Source: RYN-230 sp963717125 (GTDB lineage: Bacteria > Actinomycetota > Actinomycetes > Streptosporangiales > Streptosporangiaceae). From it: 64,000 nucleotides of DNA. Shown piece after piece: positions 1 through 8,651 of the stretch. Positions within the stretch are counted from its first letter, which is position 1; every line of letters begins with the position of its first letter. Below the pieces are notes generated by a model, which was given only the letters and a program-made list of their open reading frames with translations, made no database searches and was not told where the DNA came from. The position numbers were made by a program, and so were the translations under genes. Where the stretch lies: contig CAVQVG010000013.1 of NCBI GenBank assembly GCA_963717125.1, forward strand, positions 434,001-498,000, given 5' to 3'.

Positions 1-345
1 GAGGTTGAGCAGCGGGGAGTCCGAGCGCCGCTCCGCCATGATGAAGGCGGCGAACGCGGCCGCGCCGACCCACAGCCCGGCGATCGTCACGGGGGCTGAC
101 CAGCCCTTGCTGCCGCCTTCGATGACGCCGAGATGGACCCGGCGATGGCGAGAGCGCCGGTGATCTGCCCGGGCCAGTCCAGGTGGCGGCCTTCGTGCGC
201 CCTCGACTCGCGCAGCCAGGCCAGCGCGGCGGCCCCGGCGATGACGGCGAGGGTGACGGTGGGCAGGAAGATCCATCCGTACCTGGCCGATGCGATGCCG
301 GCCGAGAGGCCAGCATTGGCGCGGCGGGCTAGCAGAATCCATCGA
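1..345 (-). pseudogene. MFS drug-exporter fragment (DHA2/EmrB-QacA type), frameshifted
   Basis: Reading the minus strand, two frames together give a recognisable piece of a 14-TM major facilitator drug:proton antiporter. The motif RYGWIFLP, a hydrophobic helix, and a basic/acidic loop ending LDWPGQITGAL lie at about 130-310. The neighbouring frame continues with GVIEGGSKGWSAPV, another helix, and AERRSDSPLLNL running off the window start. The join at about 120-135 lacks roughly ten residues and changes frame, and the N-terminal transmembrane segments expected before RYGWIF are absent. I therefore read it as a decayed gene. The family exports toxic compounds across the cytoplasmic membrane; this copy is unlikely to be functional unless the break is a sequencing error. 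Confidence 0.6.
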
Positions 346-478
346 GATGCCCCTGCGCGCCGGATCTCGACGCAGATATAGATCAGAGCCACGAAAGCCG
401 ATCAGCTGGACACCATTGACCGCAAGCTTGGGCACGCCCTGCTGGTCGCGCTACGCGGGTGCGGTGCTACGTTTCGCG
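335..478 (+). pseudogene. Inverted 5' remnant of the adjacent Lrp-family gene
   Basis: This plus-strand stretch matches, at roughly 80% by eye, the upstream region and first ~25 codons of the Lrp gene at 480-1469 (which lies on the minus strand, positions ~1388-1522). Shared landmarks are ATCGAGATGCCCCT, then AAAGCCGATCAGCTGGAC, then GACCGCAAGCTTG and CACGCCCTGCTG. The copy lacks a start codon in the equivalent place and stops abruptly at the 3' end of the intact gene, giving an inverted repeat that brackets it. It is best read as a relic of a second, oppositely oriented paralogue. Confidence 0.65.
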
Positions 479-479
479 C

Positions 480-1469
480 TCAGGCGGGTGCTGCTGATCC
501 GGCCCGTTTGAGGGTGCGGATGGTGGGGGCGGTCTCGATGTGGCGTATCCCGGCTAGCTCTCCGATCTGGGTCGTGAGGTAGCGGTACAGCTGGCCGGTG
601 TCGGCGCAGACGACGCTGGCGAGAAGGTTGGTGGGCCCGGTGGTGGCGCCAGCAAAGGCAACCTCAGAGTGCGCCGCGATCGTGGTCCCAACCGCGGTGA
701 GGGCCCGGGGTTCTGCGGAGATCCACAGCTCGGCGGAGATGGCGCTGCCCAGCACGCGTTCGTCGAGGTCGATGTCAAAGTACAACGCTCCGGCGCGCTG
801 AAGCTGGGCGATCCGGCGGCGCACGGTGGCCTCGTGCCATCCGGTGCCGGCGGCCAGGGCGGCGGCGGTGGCGCGCCCGTCTTTGGCCAGCAGGGCAGCG
901 AGGACCTCGTCCTGCTGGCTGAGTTGCACGGGAGCGCCGGAACTAGCCTCGCTTCGCAGGCCCGGGTGTTCCCCGTCGGCCCGGAGGCTCGCGATCTCAT
1001 CAGGAGCTAGCGCCTGGGTGAATTCGTGCCAGGCCACGGCGCTGAAGGTGTGCAGCAGCTCGTGGGCGCTGACCCGCAGGACCCGCCGGCTTCCGGTCAG
1101 CCGGTCGAGCAGGAGAGTGTCGCGTTCTTCGGGTCCGCGCGGCTGGAACAGACAGTGGATCTCGGTACCGCCTGAGGCCAGGCGGACCCAGGAGGTATCG
1201 GGCCGCCGGGCCAGAGCTGAGCCCACCGCCACGGCGGCGTCGGGTGTGCACTGCAGCCGCAGGATCCAGTCAACGCGGCCGACGAGGGCACTGTTCAGGC
1301 GCCCGAGGACCTGCAGCCCGAGGGCGGAACTCAGGGAAACGTAGCGGCGGCGGACGGTCTGGTCAGAGACGCCCAGCGTCGCGGCGAGCTGGCGAAACGG
1401 CGCGCGTGGCGCGATCAGCAGGGCGTGCACAAGCTTGCGGTCCATGATGTCCAGCTGATCGGCTTTCAC
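480..1469 (-). CDS. Lrp/AsnC-family transcriptional regulator, double-module
   Basis: A 329-residue DNA-binding regulator of the feast/famine Lrp/AsnC family. It has two tandem modules. The first has an HTH around residues 8-50 (FRQLAATLGVSDQTVRRR) followed by an AsnC-type effector domain. The second HTH is at about 190-230 (GTGWHEATVRRRIAQLQ), followed by a second AsnC domain reaching LAGIRHIETAP near the end. Single-module Lrp proteins are ~150 residues; the two-module form of ~330 is common in actinomycetes. The start is a GTG (MKADQLDIMDRKL). Its target and ligand cannot be read from the sequence. Neighbours are a broken MFS exporter and an inverted relic of its own 5' end. Confidence 0.8.
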   Translation of the reverse strand: MKADQLDIMDRKLVHALLIAPRAPFRQLAATLGVSDQTVRRRYVSLSSALGLQVLGRLNSALVGRVDWILRLQCTPDAAVAVGSALARRPDTSWVRLASGGTEIHCLFQPRGPEERDTLLLDRLTGSRRVLRVSAHELLHTFSAVAWHEFTQALAPDEIASLRADGEHPGLRSEASSGAPVQLSQQDEVLAALLAKDGRATAAALAAGTGWHEATVRRRIAQLQRAGALYFDIDLDERVLGSAISAELWISAEPRALTAVGTTIAAHSEVAFAGATTGPTNLLASVVCADTGQLYRYLTTQIGELAGIRHIETAPTIRTLKRAGSAAPA

Positions 1470-1584
1470 GCTCAGATCGTATGCCTGTGTCGGGATCCGG
1501 CACCTAGGGGCATCTCTATGGATCCCATCGCCGCGCTGGATCGCGCCCAGGAACCGGCCCGGACCCGGGATCCGAAACTACTTT

Positions 1585-1615
1585 CCGAGAGAATACTCTT
1601 GGAGTATTCTCTCGG
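1585..1615. promoter_or_regulatory. Perfect 14-bp palindrome, probable PadR operator
   Basis: CCGAGAGAATACTC, a TTG spacer, then GAGTATTCTCTCGG form a perfect inverted repeat ending 2 bases before the GTG start of the PadR gene. PadR-type repressors bind AT-containing dyads of this sort (ATACT...AGTAT) at their own promoters. The site leaves no room for a Shine-Dalgarno sequence, so the transcript may be leaderless. It probably mediates autorepression of the padR-ABC-FtsX operon. Confidence 0.75.
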
Positions 1616-1617
1616 TT

Positions 1618-2139
1618 GTGAGTGTTCCGCTGACGCTGCTTGGCCTGCTGGAGCGGGGGCCAAGCCACGGATACGACCTGAAACGGGACTACGACGCGTA
1701 CTTCGGCCAGGGCAGGCCGCTGCGCTACAGCCAGGTGTACGCGACCCTGTCCCGGCTGGCCAGGGACGGGAAGGCGGTCGCCGGGCCCGTCGAGCAGGGG
1801 GGCGGGCCTGAACGCCGGCGGTACGTCATCACCGAGATAGGCGCCGCCGACGTGGAGCGGTGGCTGGCCGAGCCGGCCCCGCCGGAGCCGGACCTGCAGA
1901 GCGAGCTGTTCGCCAAGGTGGTGCTCGCCCTGATGCTCGGCCAGGCCGACGGCTACCTGGATGCCCAGCGGGCGGCGCACCTGCAGCGGATGCGCGAGCT
2001 CACCGAACTGAAGCGGGGTGGGGAGCCACTCGACGTGCTGCTCGCCGACCACGCCATCTACCGCCTGGAGGCTGACCTGCGATGGATCGACCACACCGCG
2101 GCCCGGCTGGACCTGCTCGCGCGAGCGGTGCGCCGGTGA
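1618..2139 (+). CDS. PadR-family transcriptional regulator
   Basis: A 173-residue PadR-type winged-helix repressor. The N-terminal half shows the family pattern: LTLLGLLERGPSHGYDLKR, then LRYSQVYATLSRLARDG and the wing ending RRRYVITEIGAADVERWL. The C-terminal half is the helical dimerisation region. GTG at 1618 was chosen because it directly precedes the family N-terminus and follows the palindrome at 1585-1615. It overlaps the downstream ABC ATPase by GTGA, so the regulator and transporter are translationally coupled. PadR-ABC-FtsX sets usually respond to antibiotics or envelope-active compounds. Confidence 0.88.
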   Translation: MSVPLTLLGLLERGPSHGYDLKRDYDAYFGQGRPLRYSQVYATLSRLARDGKAVAGPVEQGGGPERRRYVITEIGAADVERWLAEPAPPEPDLQSELFAKVVLALMLGQADGYLDAQRAAHLQRMRELTELKRGGEPLDVLLADHAIYRLEADLRWIDHTAARLDLLARAVRR

Positions 2140-2855
2140 CCGCGGAGCTCCCCGCCGTCGCGGCGCCCCCCGGGGCTGCGAAGATCGTCGAGGCGCGGGA
2201 CCTGATGAAGTCGTTCGGCCAGACGCCGGCGCTGCGCGGCGCCTGGCTGGGGGTCCGGCGGGGCGAGATCGTCGCGGTCATGGGGCCGAGCGGCTCGGGC
2301 AAGTCCACCTTGCTGCACTGCCTGGCGGGCATTCTGGTCCCCGAGCAGGGCGAGGTCTGGTTCGGCGGGCAGCGGCTGGACACGCTGAGCGACGACCGGC
2401 GCAGCGCGCTGCGCCGGGACCGGTTCGGGTTCGTGTTCCAGTCCGGTCAGCTTGTCCCTGAGCTGACCGCGGAAGAAAACGTCGCCCTGCCCCTGCTACT
2501 GTCCGGCACCCGCCGCGGCCCGGCGATGACGGCGGCCAGGAACTGGTTCGGCACGCTCGGCCTGGACGGGCTTGAGCACCGCAGGTCCGGGGAGCTGTCC
2601 GGCGGGCAGGCACAGCGCGTCGCGCTGGCCCGCAGCCTGGTCGCCGGTCCTGAGGTGCTGTTCGCCGACGAGCCGACCGGATCGCTCGACTCGGTGTCCG
2701 GGGAACTGGTGATGGACCTGCTCACCGCCGCCGCCCGCGAGCAGGGCACCACGGTCATCCTGGTCACCCACGACGCCCGGGTCGCCGCCTACGCCGACCG
2801 CGAGGTCGTCGTCCGCGACGGCAAGGTCGGCACGCTCACCGGGGCCCAGCCGTGA
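2136..2855 (+). CDS. ABC transporter ATP-binding protein (MacB/LolD-like)
   Basis: A 239-residue ATPase subunit. It shows Walker A GPSGSGKST, Q-loop FVFQSGQL, signature LSGGQAQRVALARS, Walker B VLFADEPTGSLD and the H-loop VTHD. The GTG at 2136 overlaps the padR stop (GTGA), which suits the family length better than an ATG at 2082 that would overlap padR by 58 bases. It overlaps the permease start by GTGA as well. With the FtsX-like permease it should form a type VII ABC system that works on the outer face of the membrane (efflux or envelope stress) rather than as a classical importer. Confidence 0.9.
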   Translation: MTAELPAVAAPPGAAKIVEARDLMKSFGQTPALRGAWLGVRRGEIVAVMGPSGSGKSTLLHCLAGILVPEQGEVWFGGQRLDTLSDDRRSALRRDRFGFVFQSGQLVPELTAEENVALPLLLSGTRRGPAMTAARNWFGTLGLDGLEHRRSGELSGGQAQRVALARSLVAGPEVLFADEPTGSLDSVSGELVMDLLTAAAREQGTTVILVTHDARVAAYADREVVVRDGKVGTLTGAQP

Positions 2856-5172
2856 TCGGGCTCGGGCTGCGGCTGGCGGTCAGCGGCCGCGAGGCGCTCA
2901 CCCGGCTGGTCGTCCTGCCCGTCGCGGTCGGCCTCGGTGTCGGCCTGCTGCTGACCGCCGTGGCCGCGACCAACGCGGCCGTCACCTGGAACAACCGCCA
3001 CGGATGGTTCTGGACCGGTGCCTCGTCCGTGCCCCCGGTCCCGGCGGCGGCAGGCGTCGCCCCGCTGTGGTGGCACCCCGGCGCTGACGCCTTCGACGGC
3101 CAGCAGATCAGCCGGTTCGATGTGGCCGCCACCGGCGCCTCGTCCCCGGTGCCACCGGGCATCCCCCGTGACCCGGGACCGGGCCAGTACTACGCCTCGC
3201 CCGCGCTGGCCGCGCTGCTGCGGTCCACCCCGGCGGGCCAGCTCGCCGGCCGCTACCCCGGCCACCTAGCCGGGGTGATCGGCGACGCAGGGCTGCCGTC
3301 GCCGGACTCGCTGGTCATCATCATCGGGCACACCCCGGCGCAGCTGGCGCACACCCCGGACAGCGTGCAGGTGACGTCGATCGCCACGGCGGTGCCCCGC
3401 AACCAGGGGAGCCAGGTGAACCCCAAGGGGCTGGACTACGTCCCGCCCGACCCGGGAGGCGGGCAGAGCGCCATCGACCTCATCTTGTCCGTCGTGGCGC
3501 TGGCCATCCTGACCCCGGTGCTGATCTTCATCGCCACCGCGACCCGGCTGTCGGCCGCCCGCCGCGAGCAGCGGTTCGCGGCGATGCGCCTGGCCGGCGC
3601 GACCCGCAGGCAGGTCTCGGTGCTCGCCGCCACCGAATCGACAGTGGCCGGGGTCGCGGGGGTGGCGGCCGGCTTCGGACTCTTCTTCCTGCTGCGCATC
3701 CCGGTCGCGGGCATCCCATTCATCGGCGCGCCATTCTTTCCCAGCGAGCTGTCGCTCAGCATGCCGGACATCCTCGCGGTCGCGATCGGCGTGCCGGTAG
3801 CCGCCGCCGTGGCGGCCCGGCTGGCACTGCACCGGGTAAACATCTCCCCGCTCGGCGTCGCCCGCCGGGCCACGCCACCGCCGCCGCAGGCCTGGCGGAT
3901 ACTGCCGCTGCTGGCCGGCTTCGCCGAGCTCGGCTTCTTCACCGTGCACGGCAAGCCGACGAGCCCTTTCGGGCAGGACCTGGCGTTCGTGCCCGGCTTC
4001 GCGCTCATCATCGTCGGCCTGGTCCTCGCGGGCCCGTGGCTCACCATGGCCACCGCCCGGGTCATGGCCCGGCGGACCAGCCGCCCCGGCACGCTGATCG
4101 CCGCCCGCCGCCTCGCCGACGACCCGAGGGCCGCCTTCCGCGCCGTCAGCGGCCTGGTGCTCGCCCTGTTCATCACCACCGTGGCCGTGCTGGGCATCAC
4201 CACGTGGAACGCTCAGCAACTCAGGGTGAGCGTCAGCGCCGCTGAAACCAAGGTGCTGACCGATCAGCTGGCGGGCCAGCAGCCCGCAAGCCCGGGACCG
4301 GCCGCGCCCGCCGCGCCGCTCGCGGCAGAGCTGCACGGGATTCCCGGCGTCCAGGGAGTGGTCGTGGCCCGCGCGGTCCCGGGGCTGACCATCCCCGCGG
4401 CATTTCACAACCTCGGTGCCCAGCTAGGCAGCATCGGTCCGGTTCCGGCAGGCGTGGTCTCGTGCGCGCAGCTCGCGACCGTTCCCGCCCTCGGCCGCTG
4501 CCCGGCCGGGGCGACAGCGGCGGCGTTCCCGGCAGACGGGTTCGCCGGGCCCCTGTATGGCGTGGACGCCACCGTGATCACGTGGCCCGCCGCGCACGTC
4601 CCGGCCACACGGCTGGACAGCCTCGGCGTGGACGCCATCGACGTGGCCACGAACGGCACCGTGCCAGTGGTCGAACAGGCCAGGACGGTGCTGGAGAACG
4701 CACACGCCTATCTCGCCGGTCTCGGCGACGGCGCACCGTCCACCGTCGGCGAGCTGATCGCGCAGTCGAATCCCACCAGCAGCGGCTACCAGCAGCTCGC
4801 GAACACCGTGATCCTGGTCAGCCTGCCGATCGCCGGCTGCACGCTCGCCGCCGGCATCGCGGCCGGGCTCGCCGACCGCAAGCGGCCGTTCAGCATGCTG
4901 CGCCTCACCGGCGCCCGGCTCGCCACGCTGCGCCGCGTCGTCGCGCTGGAAAGCGCCGTCCCGCTGCTCGCCGTCGCCGCCGTCGCGATCGGCACCGGGT
5001 TCGGCGCCGCCGCGATGTACACCTCCCTGGAGATGCGGCACCCGATGGTGGCGCCCGGCGCCGCCTACTACCTCATCACCGCAGGCGGGATCCTGGCGGC
5101 CCTCGGCATCATCGCGGCCACCTTCCGCTGCTGGCACGCATCACCGGACCCGAGGTCGCGAGAAACGAATGA
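2852..5172 (+). CDS. FtsX-like ABC permease, frameshift near C-terminus
   Basis: A large membrane subunit of about 770 residues. It has an N-terminal TM helix, a periplasmic-type domain, a first FtsX core (AILTPVLIFIATATRL then RRQVSVLAATESTVAG), several helices, a second extracellular domain and a second FtsX core (VILVSLPIAGCTLAAG, FSMLRLTGARLATLRR). Starts at GTG overlapping the ATPase stop. As written, the frame does not end at the family C-terminus but runs on to 5356 with an unrelated tail. The neighbouring frame gives LLARITGPEVARNE and a stop at 5172. The missing C is near 5123-5127 in ACCTTCCGCTG. I annotate the gene to 5172 and treat the tail as an artefact of a one-base deletion. 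Confidence 0.8.
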
Positions 5173-5376
5173 ACCTGCTTCCCCGCCGGCCGACGAGCAG
5201 CGGGTCGGGCCACTCGCCTTCCGGCCGGTTCGCCATCGCCATGGTCGCCGAGCACCCGAGGCCTCCGGTGGGTCCGGTGATCAGGACGGTTCCAGAGTTG
5301 ATCTCACTCATCGCGGCTCACCACGCGACCGCCGGGGCCCTTGTTCGCCCTGGTGATCAGTGTCGTGGTCATGCGT
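5173..5376 (-). pseudogene. Two short SDR (short-chain dehydrogenase) 5' remnants
   Basis: Immediately downstream of the intact SDR gene, the minus strand shows two start-like fragments. At about 5373-5325, MTTTLITRANKGPGG closely copies the first residues of the intact SDR (MTTTLITGANKGLGK). At 5313-5175 a different SDR start, MSEINSGTVLITGPTGGLG, carries the Rossmann glycine motif and stays open for ~47 codons before losing similarity. Neither includes the YxxxK catalytic region. They look like leftovers of repeated SDR genes. About 200 bases hold nothing else I can recognise. Confidence 0.5.
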
Positions 5377-6060
5377 TCACCAGCCCAGCTCCCCGTCGTC
5401 TTCCTGGAACGTGCCAGTGGGCCCGTCCTTGCCGATCGTGGCCATCCGGACGATGTTCCGGGCGCTGATCTCGACCGGCCGGCCGCGGGAGTTCTGCACT
5501 CCGCCGAGCTCGGTCGCGGTGTAGCCGGGCTCGACCGCGTTGAACTTCACCTCAGGCACGGCCCGCGCGTACTGGACCGTGAGCATCGAGACGGCCGCCT
5601 TGCTCGCGCCGTAGACGATGGCCGAGACCTGCGAGGCCGGCCGCGATGGCTCGTGGTTGGCCCAGAACGAGCCGAGCGCGCTCGAGATGTTCACCACGAC
5701 CGGGTTCTCCGACTTCTTCAGCAGGGGGAGCGCCGCCTCGGTGACCCGGATGATGCCAACGGCATTCGTGTCGAACACCCGCAGCGCATCCGGCCCGTTG
5801 AGCGCGACCATCCCGATGCCAGCGTTGTTGACGAGGACGTCGAGCCCGCCGTCGGCCTCGATCTGAGCGAAGGCGGCGGCGACTGAGGCGTCGTCGGTCA
5901 CGTCGAGCTGAACGAACCGGGCGCCCACCTCGTCGGCTGCGCCGCGGCCACGGGCCTCGTCACGGGAGCCGGCGTACACGGTGTGCCCGGCCGCGACGAG
6001 CTGCCGGGCGGTCTCCTTGCCGAGGCCCTTGTTCGCCCCGGTGATCAGTGTGGTTGTCAT
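5377..6060 (-). CDS. SDR-family NAD(P)-dependent oxidoreductase
   Basis: A 227-residue classical short-chain dehydrogenase. It shows the cofactor motif TGANKGLG at residues 7-14, the NNAG motif (LVNNAGIG), a serine in VVNISSALG, and the catalytic YGASK tetrad segment. Start at ATG 6060 (MTTTLITG) is preferred to an upstream in-frame start at 6084, because SDRs begin a few residues before the first strand. Substrate is unknown. It is divergently arranged with an XRE-family regulator across ~100 bases, a recurrent pairing in actinomycetes in which the regulator controls the dehydrogenase. Confidence 0.88.
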   Translation of the reverse strand: MTTTLITGANKGLGKETARQLVAAGHTVYAGSRDEARGRGAADEVGARFVQLDVTDDASVAAAFAQIEADGGLDVLVNNAGIGMVALNGPDALRVFDTNAVGIIRVTEAALPLLKKSENPVVVNISSALGSFWANHEPSRPASQVSAIVYGASKAAVSMLTVQYARAVPEVKFNAVEPGYTATELGGVQNSRGRPVEISARNIVRMATIGKDGPTGTFQEDDGELGW

Positions 6061-6161
6061 GCTCGGAGTCTGCGTCGTGCGCACGCCTGCAGGAAGTGGT
6101 CCCGTTGTCGTAGGACTGCCAGGGCCACCACAACGCGCGCCGAGTCGCGCACACTGGATGT
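6061..6161. promoter_or_regulatory. Divergent promoter region between SDR and XRE regulator
   Basis: About 100 bases separate the two divergent starts. The region must hold both promoters and probably the binding site of the XRE regulator. I see no long perfect dyad; no specific operator can be assigned by eye. Confidence 0.45.
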
Positions 6162-7007
6162 GTGCAGTCGTGGGAGTTCGGCCAGGCCGTACGCCGCTGG
6201 CGCGACCGCGCCGCCCCGGAGACGGCGGGCGTGCCGGTCGGTGGCCGGCGGCGCGCTGCCGGGCTGCGCCGCGAGGAGCTCGCCGGGCTGGCCAGCATCT
6301 CGGTGGACTACCTGACCCGGCTGGAGCAGGGACGGGCCACCTCGCCGTCGGCGCAGGTCGTAGAGGCTCTCGCCCGGGCGCTGCGGCTGTCGGACACCGA
6401 GCGGGAGCTGCTCTTCCGGCTCGCGGGCCAAGCCGCGCCGGGGCGGGATGTCGTCCCGGCGCGCATCACGCCGAGCGTGCAGCGCCTGCTCGACCGGCTC
6501 TCGCACACCCCGGTCGCCGTGCACGACGCCGCGTGCAACCTGATCGTGGCCAATCAGCCTTACGACGCGCTGATGGGCGCAACCACGTCGTGGCGCGGGC
6601 TCGAGCGCAACGGGGTCTGGCGCAACCTCGTCGGCCCCGGCAGCCGCACCGTCCACACGCCCGAGGAGCAGGCCCGCTTCGAAACCCTGCTCGTCGCCGA
6701 CCTGCGCATGACCGCGGCCCGCTATCCCGCCGACCGCGAGCTGAAGCGGCTCATCGCCGAGCTGACCTCGCACAGCCCGCGCTTCGTCGAGCTGTGGGAG
6801 TCGGGCGAGATCGGCTCGCCCCAGGATCGGTCCCGGCACAAGATCATCGATCACCCCGACGTCGGACTCATCACACTCGATTGCGACGCCCTCATCGCCG
6901 CCGGCGACGACCTGCGGATCACGGTCTACACCGCCGAACCCGGCACCGAGGACGCCGAACGGCTCGCACTCGCCGTCGTCCTCGGCACCCAGGCGCTCAT
7001 CGACTAG
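6162..7007 (+). CDS. XRE-family regulator with MmyB-like C-terminal domain
   Basis: A 281-residue helix-turn-helix protein. The N-terminal region has RRAAGLRREELAGLASIS followed by YLTRLEQGR and SPSAQVVEALARAL, typical of the large actinobacterial XRE group. The C-terminal half (PVAVHDAACNLIVAN, NGVWRNL, ARYPADRELKRLI) matches the MmyB-like ligand-binding domain, which in relatives resembles a PAS fold binding small molecules. GTG start at 6162 precedes the conserved FGQAVRRWR. It probably controls the divergent SDR. Confidence 0.87.
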   Translation: MQSWEFGQAVRRWRDRAAPETAGVPVGGRRRAAGLRREELAGLASISVDYLTRLEQGRATSPSAQVVEALARALRLSDTERELLFRLAGQAAPGRDVVPARITPSVQRLLDRLSHTPVAVHDAACNLIVANQPYDALMGATTSWRGLERNGVWRNLVGPGSRTVHTPEEQARFETLLVADLRMTAARYPADRELKRLIAELTSHSPRFVELWESGEIGSPQDRSRHKIIDHPDVGLITLDCDALIAAGDDLRITVYTAEPGTEDAERLALAVVLGTQALID

Positions 7008-7071
7008 GGCGGGTTGCTCAAGGTCACGGTAGCGGCGTCGCGCGAGGCTCGGGTGGTGTCGTCGTGTCGCA

Positions 7072-7125
7072 GGACCTATGTTGAGTTCATTACTGGACAG
7101 TTGCCCCGGACCTATATAGAGTTCA
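7072..7125 (+). promoter_or_regulatory. Direct repeats upstream of second padR (probable operator/promoter)
   Basis: Two 18-base copies, GGACCTATGTTGAGTTCA at 7072-7089 and GGACCTATATAGAGTTCA at 7108-7125, lie 36 bases apart and end 3 bases before ATG 7129. The second contains the dyad CTATATAG. The spacing is close to 3.5 helical turns. The position fits an autoregulatory PadR site overlapping the promoter. Confidence 0.55.
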
Positions 7126-7128
7126 GTC

Positions 7129-7455
7129 ATGGTGTTCCGGATGACTGTCCAGACACAGCTGATGCTGCAGGCTCTGCTACGCGACACCGGCCGGGAGCTG
7201 TACGGGCTGGAGCTGGCCGACGAGACCGGGCTGCTGCCCGGCACGGCCTACCCGATCCTCGCCCGGCTGGAGAACGAGGGCTGGGTTTCCTCCCGGTGGG
7301 AGGACATCGACCCCGCCGCCGAAAAACGCCCCGCCCGCCGGTATTACCGCCTCACCGCCACCGGGGCCGCCCAGGCCAGGGCTGCCGTTACCGCAGCGCG
7401 ACGCCCCGCCCGCGCTGCGCTGCGCCGCCTCGCCGACGAAGGCGGCCACGCCTGA
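7129..7455 (+). CDS. PadR-family transcriptional regulator
   Basis: A 108-residue PadR winged-helix protein of the short class: LMLQALLRDTGRELYGLEL, then GLLPGTAYPILARLENEGWV and the wing RRYYRLTATGAAQAR. There are two possible starts, ATG 7129 and ATG 7141 (MTVQTQLM); the second matches the usual family N-terminus. Its stop overlaps the next start (TGATG), indicating coupling to the membrane protein and to the ABC genes that follow. It probably represses this export operon. Confidence 0.85.
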   Translation: MVFRMTVQTQLMLQALLRDTGRELYGLELADETGLLPGTAYPILARLENEGWVSSRWEDIDPAAEKRPARRYYRLTATGAAQARAAVTAARRPARAALRRLADEGGHA

Positions 7456-8510
7456 TGGCCCGCCGGTCCGTTCGTGAGATTAACCGGGCCAAGTTCTCCC
7501 GCAGGATGTCGTTGCCGCTGACGTCTGGATGGCGTCGAGGCCATGCCCATCACCCCCTGGACAGACCTAGCGTGCTCATGCGGCTGGTGGCGCGGCTGAT
7601 GCCGCGGCAGGCCGGACGGGACTGGCTCGGGGAGGCGTCCAGCATCCTGTACGAGGCCCCGGCCGGCGCGCGCCGCGCTATCGCCCGCAGCTACCTGGCC
7701 GCTGCGCCGCAGGTCGTCGCGGCGGCCTGGGCACGCACACTGACCGGCCACCGGTACGACCCGCCCGCGCGGATGCGGGCCAGCCTGGCCACGGTCGGGG
7801 CGGCGTGGACGGTGCTGGCCGGCCTGGCAGCGGTCTTCGCGTCGTTCACCCAGACCCAGCCGTGGGTGCAGCAAGACCTCACCGGACCGCGGCATCTGGT
7901 CATCCAGTGGTCGTACTGGGTGTTCGACGCAGCCGTCGGCGCCTCAGTGCTCGCCGTCGCCGCCGGCGGCCTCCCGCTGTGGCTGGTGATGCTGCGCCAG
8001 GCCCGCCGCCAGCGCCGTCGGCGTGAGATCGCCTGGCTGCTCGCGCCGGTCGTGGTGCCCGTCGTGTACCTCGGCGTGGCCAGCGTGATCCTCGGCCTGG
8101 TCCGCCGGCCCGGCGCCGGGCCCATGCAGTCGTCCTTTATGCATGCGGCACCGTCGTTCACCGGCCTGGCGAACAACAACATCGGTCCCTGGTGGCTGAT
8201 GGTCCTGGGATTCGTCGCTGGCCTGATGGCCGCTGCCGGTCCCGGCCTGGCGCTGCACAGCCTGCGTCCCCGCGGCCCGGGCGTCGCCCTGGCGGCCCGG
8301 GCCGCCGGCCTTGCCGTTGCGGCCATGGGCCTGGCCGGCGCGGCCAGCATCGTCGCCGCAGCGGGCCTGCACGCGTGGGGGGTCGCCGCGTACCGGCAGG
8401 GCTGGCCATTCGCGGTCTACCTGCTGCTGTTGCTGGCCGTTATCGCTGTCGCCGGTGCCAGCGCCATACGGGGGATCAGAGCCGCCCGGGCGCCTGCCGC
8501 CGCCGCGTAG
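7455..8510 (+). CDS. Multi-pass membrane protein of unknown function
   Basis: A 351-residue protein if translated from ATG 7455, which overlaps the padR stop. A later start at about 7572-7578 (before RLVARLMPRQAGRDW) is also possible, because the first 40 residues are polar and poorly protein-like. After a soluble segment (GEASSILYEAPAGARR) there are about six hydrophobic helices, e.g. AAWTVLAGLAAVFASF, IAWLLAPVVVPVVYLG and FAVYLLLLLAVIAVAG. I do not recognise a named family. Similar genes commonly sit between PadR and ABC genes, so a role in membrane sensing or transport is inferred from context only. Confidence 0.65.
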   Translation: MARRSVREINRAKFSRRMSLPLTSGWRRGHAHHPLDRPSVLMRLVARLMPRQAGRDWLGEASSILYEAPAGARRAIARSYLAAAPQVVAAAWARTLTGHRYDPPARMRASLATVGAAWTVLAGLAAVFASFTQTQPWVQQDLTGPRHLVIQWSYWVFDAAVGASVLAVAAGGLPLWLVMLRQARRQRRRREIAWLLAPVVVPVVYLGVASVILGLVRRPGAGPMQSSFMHAAPSFTGLANNNIGPWWLMVLGFVAGLMAAAGPGLALHSLRPRGPGVALAARAAGLAVAAMGLAGAASIVAAAGLHAWGVAAYRQGWPFAVYLLLLLAVIAVAGASAIRGIRAARAPAAAA

Positions 8511-8651
8511 CGCCTGCTGGCCTGATTCTGCCTGCCGCGGCCATGGCCGCGGGTTTCCTGACCGACTGACTGCCGGACCGCAGTGACTGGCGCATGCCCG
8601 CATGCCGCCGGCCATGGCAACCGGCCAGACAAGCCACCAACGGAGAAGCAT

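Noticed and set aside
5173..5356. C-terminal tail of the FtsX gene as written
   Set aside because: The tail is polar and non-native. The alternative frame supplies the normal family ending at 5172, and the minus strand of this stretch shows SDR starts.
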